Source of the DNA: Melioribacter roseus
GTDB taxonomy: Bacteria; Bacteroidota; Ignavibacteria; Ignavibacteriales; Melioribacteraceae
NCBI GenBank assembly: GCA_020724325.1
Contig: DYHC01000045.1
Location: 4,245 to 10,316, forward strand
DNA: 6,072 bases
Direction: 5' to 3'
The notes beneath the pieces are model-generated. The model was given only the letters and a program-made list of their open reading frames with translations, was not told the DNA's origin and ran no database searches. How positions within the stretch are numbered: position 1 is the first letter of the stretch; each line of letters begins with the position of its first letter. The position numbers and the translations under genes are program-made. This document shows, piece after piece, positions 5,395 through 6,072 of the stretch.

Positions 5395-5753
5395 TAAAAT
5401 TTCTTGTAGATGAAAATGCAGGATTTTCGATTATTGATCATCTTCGCAAGCAAGGTTATGATACAAAATCTGTAAGAGAATTATTCCCTGCACGTGACGA
5501 TATTTTTATAATGGGAAAAGCGTATCAGGAAGGACGTGCTATTATCACTAATGATAAGGATTTCGGCTATTTAATATTTAAATCCAATATGCCAGCAGCA
5601 TCAATTATTCTTTTACGTTTTAGTGACGAAACACCAGATCTGAAAATAAATGCAATTAATACTATTTTAACATTACCACAAGAAAAGATTTTAAATCATT
5701 TTATCGTCGCTAGCGAAAACAAAATTCGTATTCGACCTTTAGTAAATAAGTAG
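5391..5753 (+). CDS. DUF5615 PIN-like nuclease, predicted toxin
   Basis: This 120-residue protein is of the DUF5615 type (COG4634, PIN-domain-like). Acidic residues sit where the family places its metal site: VDEN at 6-9, RDD at 35-37, and ITNDKDFG at 52-59 with D55 and D57. PIN-like toxins are thought to cut RNA with bound divalent metal, and the DUF433 partner would hold this in check. The ATG overlaps the DUF433 stop (ATGA, 5391-5394), which fits a coupled antitoxin-toxin operon. All visible catalytic positions are present and the length is normal, so the module looks functional. The actual substrate is unknown. No terminator is evident after the stop, and 5754-5870 holds nothing I recognise. 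Confidence 0.87.
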   Translation: MIKFLVDENAGFSIIDHLRKQGYDTKSVRELFPARDDIFIMGKAYQEGRAIITNDKDFGYLIFKSNMPAASIILLRFSDETPDLKINAINTILTLPQEKILNHFIVASENKIRIRPLVNK

Positions 5754-5870
5754 ACACGAAACTATTAGTAATCTTATACTTATGCCGGCAATCTGTCTCA
5801 TCACAGCTTAAATCATTGAAAAAATTTACTATATGAATCTTCTTAAAATATAGATTGGCGCACTTCAATA

Positions 5871-6021
5871 ATGGGCTTCAGAGACGAATTGCAGAAACGC
5901 CGTCAAAGATGCATGCTGCAAAATAGATGTTACAGCATTTCTTGTTTGGTCTGTATAGAATTATCCGGAGAGTTTTAGGATAATGAAAGAAAGCTTCGAT
6001 TACCAGTGCAAGTTTAAGTAA
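5871..6021 (+). pseudogene. DUF354 copy 3, C-terminal remnant only
   Basis: From ATG 5871 the frame reads GFRDELQKRRQRCML, matching the C-terminal EEWQRRRQKML region of copy 1. A small indel near 5910-5920 shifts the frame to KIDVTAFLVW (from 5920). An in-frame TAG follows at 5956-5958 where copy 1 has GAA, then NYPESFRIMKE and TAA at 6019-6021. Only about 48 codons of the gene are left, with at least one frameshift and one stop codon. It matches copy 2 exactly over 28 bases (ATAGATGTTACAGC, then ATTTCTTGTTTGGT). The remaining 51 bases to the window edge show nothing recognisable. Confidence 0.75.
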
Positions 6022-6072
6022 CAATTAAAAATTATGACTGTAAAGCGGAATTCCTTCTAATATGGAATAATA

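Noticed and set aside
3320..6021. DUF354 tails as integron attC sites
   Set aside because: They are coding-sequence homologies without paired R boxes or hairpin arms, and no integrase gene is visible.

Overview
The window is AT-rich, and every gene or gene remnant that can be supported lies on the + strand. The mix of families points to a Bacteroidota/Chlorobiota-type genome, with Ignavibacteria my best guess. These are a FemAB-like transferase, DUF354 glycosyltransferase-like proteins, an AAA_14/DUF4143 ATPase, HicAB, and a DUF433/DUF5615 toxin-antitoxin pair. Weak Shine-Dalgarno sites, one promoter match of TAnnTTTG type, and scattered small GC-rich palindromes fit that guess. The taxonomic placement is inference.

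Layout: (1) 1-773 is the 3' part of a FemAB/GNAT-like gene whose start lies upstream of the window. (2) 875-2232 is an ATPase gene interrupted near its start by about 75 bp that encodes a type I restriction (HsdR) helicase motif. The reading frame breaks just before the Walker A motif. (3) 2381-3463 is an intact DUF354 gene, probably for surface polysaccharide synthesis. (4) 3513-3635 is a decayed second copy of the FemAB 3' end. (5) 3715-3963 is an intact hicB antitoxin gene, followed 2 bp later by a hicA toxin gene truncated after 18 codons. (6) 4145-4991 is a second DUF354 copy, broken by a large internal deletion, GC-rich hairpins and a 20-bp palindromic insertion. (7) 5161-5753 is an intact DUF433/DUF5615 toxin-antitoxin operon with a 4-bp overlap. 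(8) 5871-6021 is a third DUF354 remnant, reduced to its C-terminal end.

Read together, this is an eroding accessory region, perhaps the edge of a surface-polysaccharide cluster. FemAB and DUF354 genes have been duplicated and degraded here, and toxin-antitoxin genes sit between the repeated DUF354 3' ends. Only the DUF354 gene at 2381, hicB and the DUF433/DUF5615 pair look complete, with the left FemAB gene probably intact beyond the edge. The most unusual points are the hsdR fragment with short shared sequence at both joints, the DUF354 3' ends that are much more alike than the rest of the genes, and a 20-bp palindromic element seen twice, once as a clean insertion. I found no tRNA, rRNA, CRISPR array or transposase gene.
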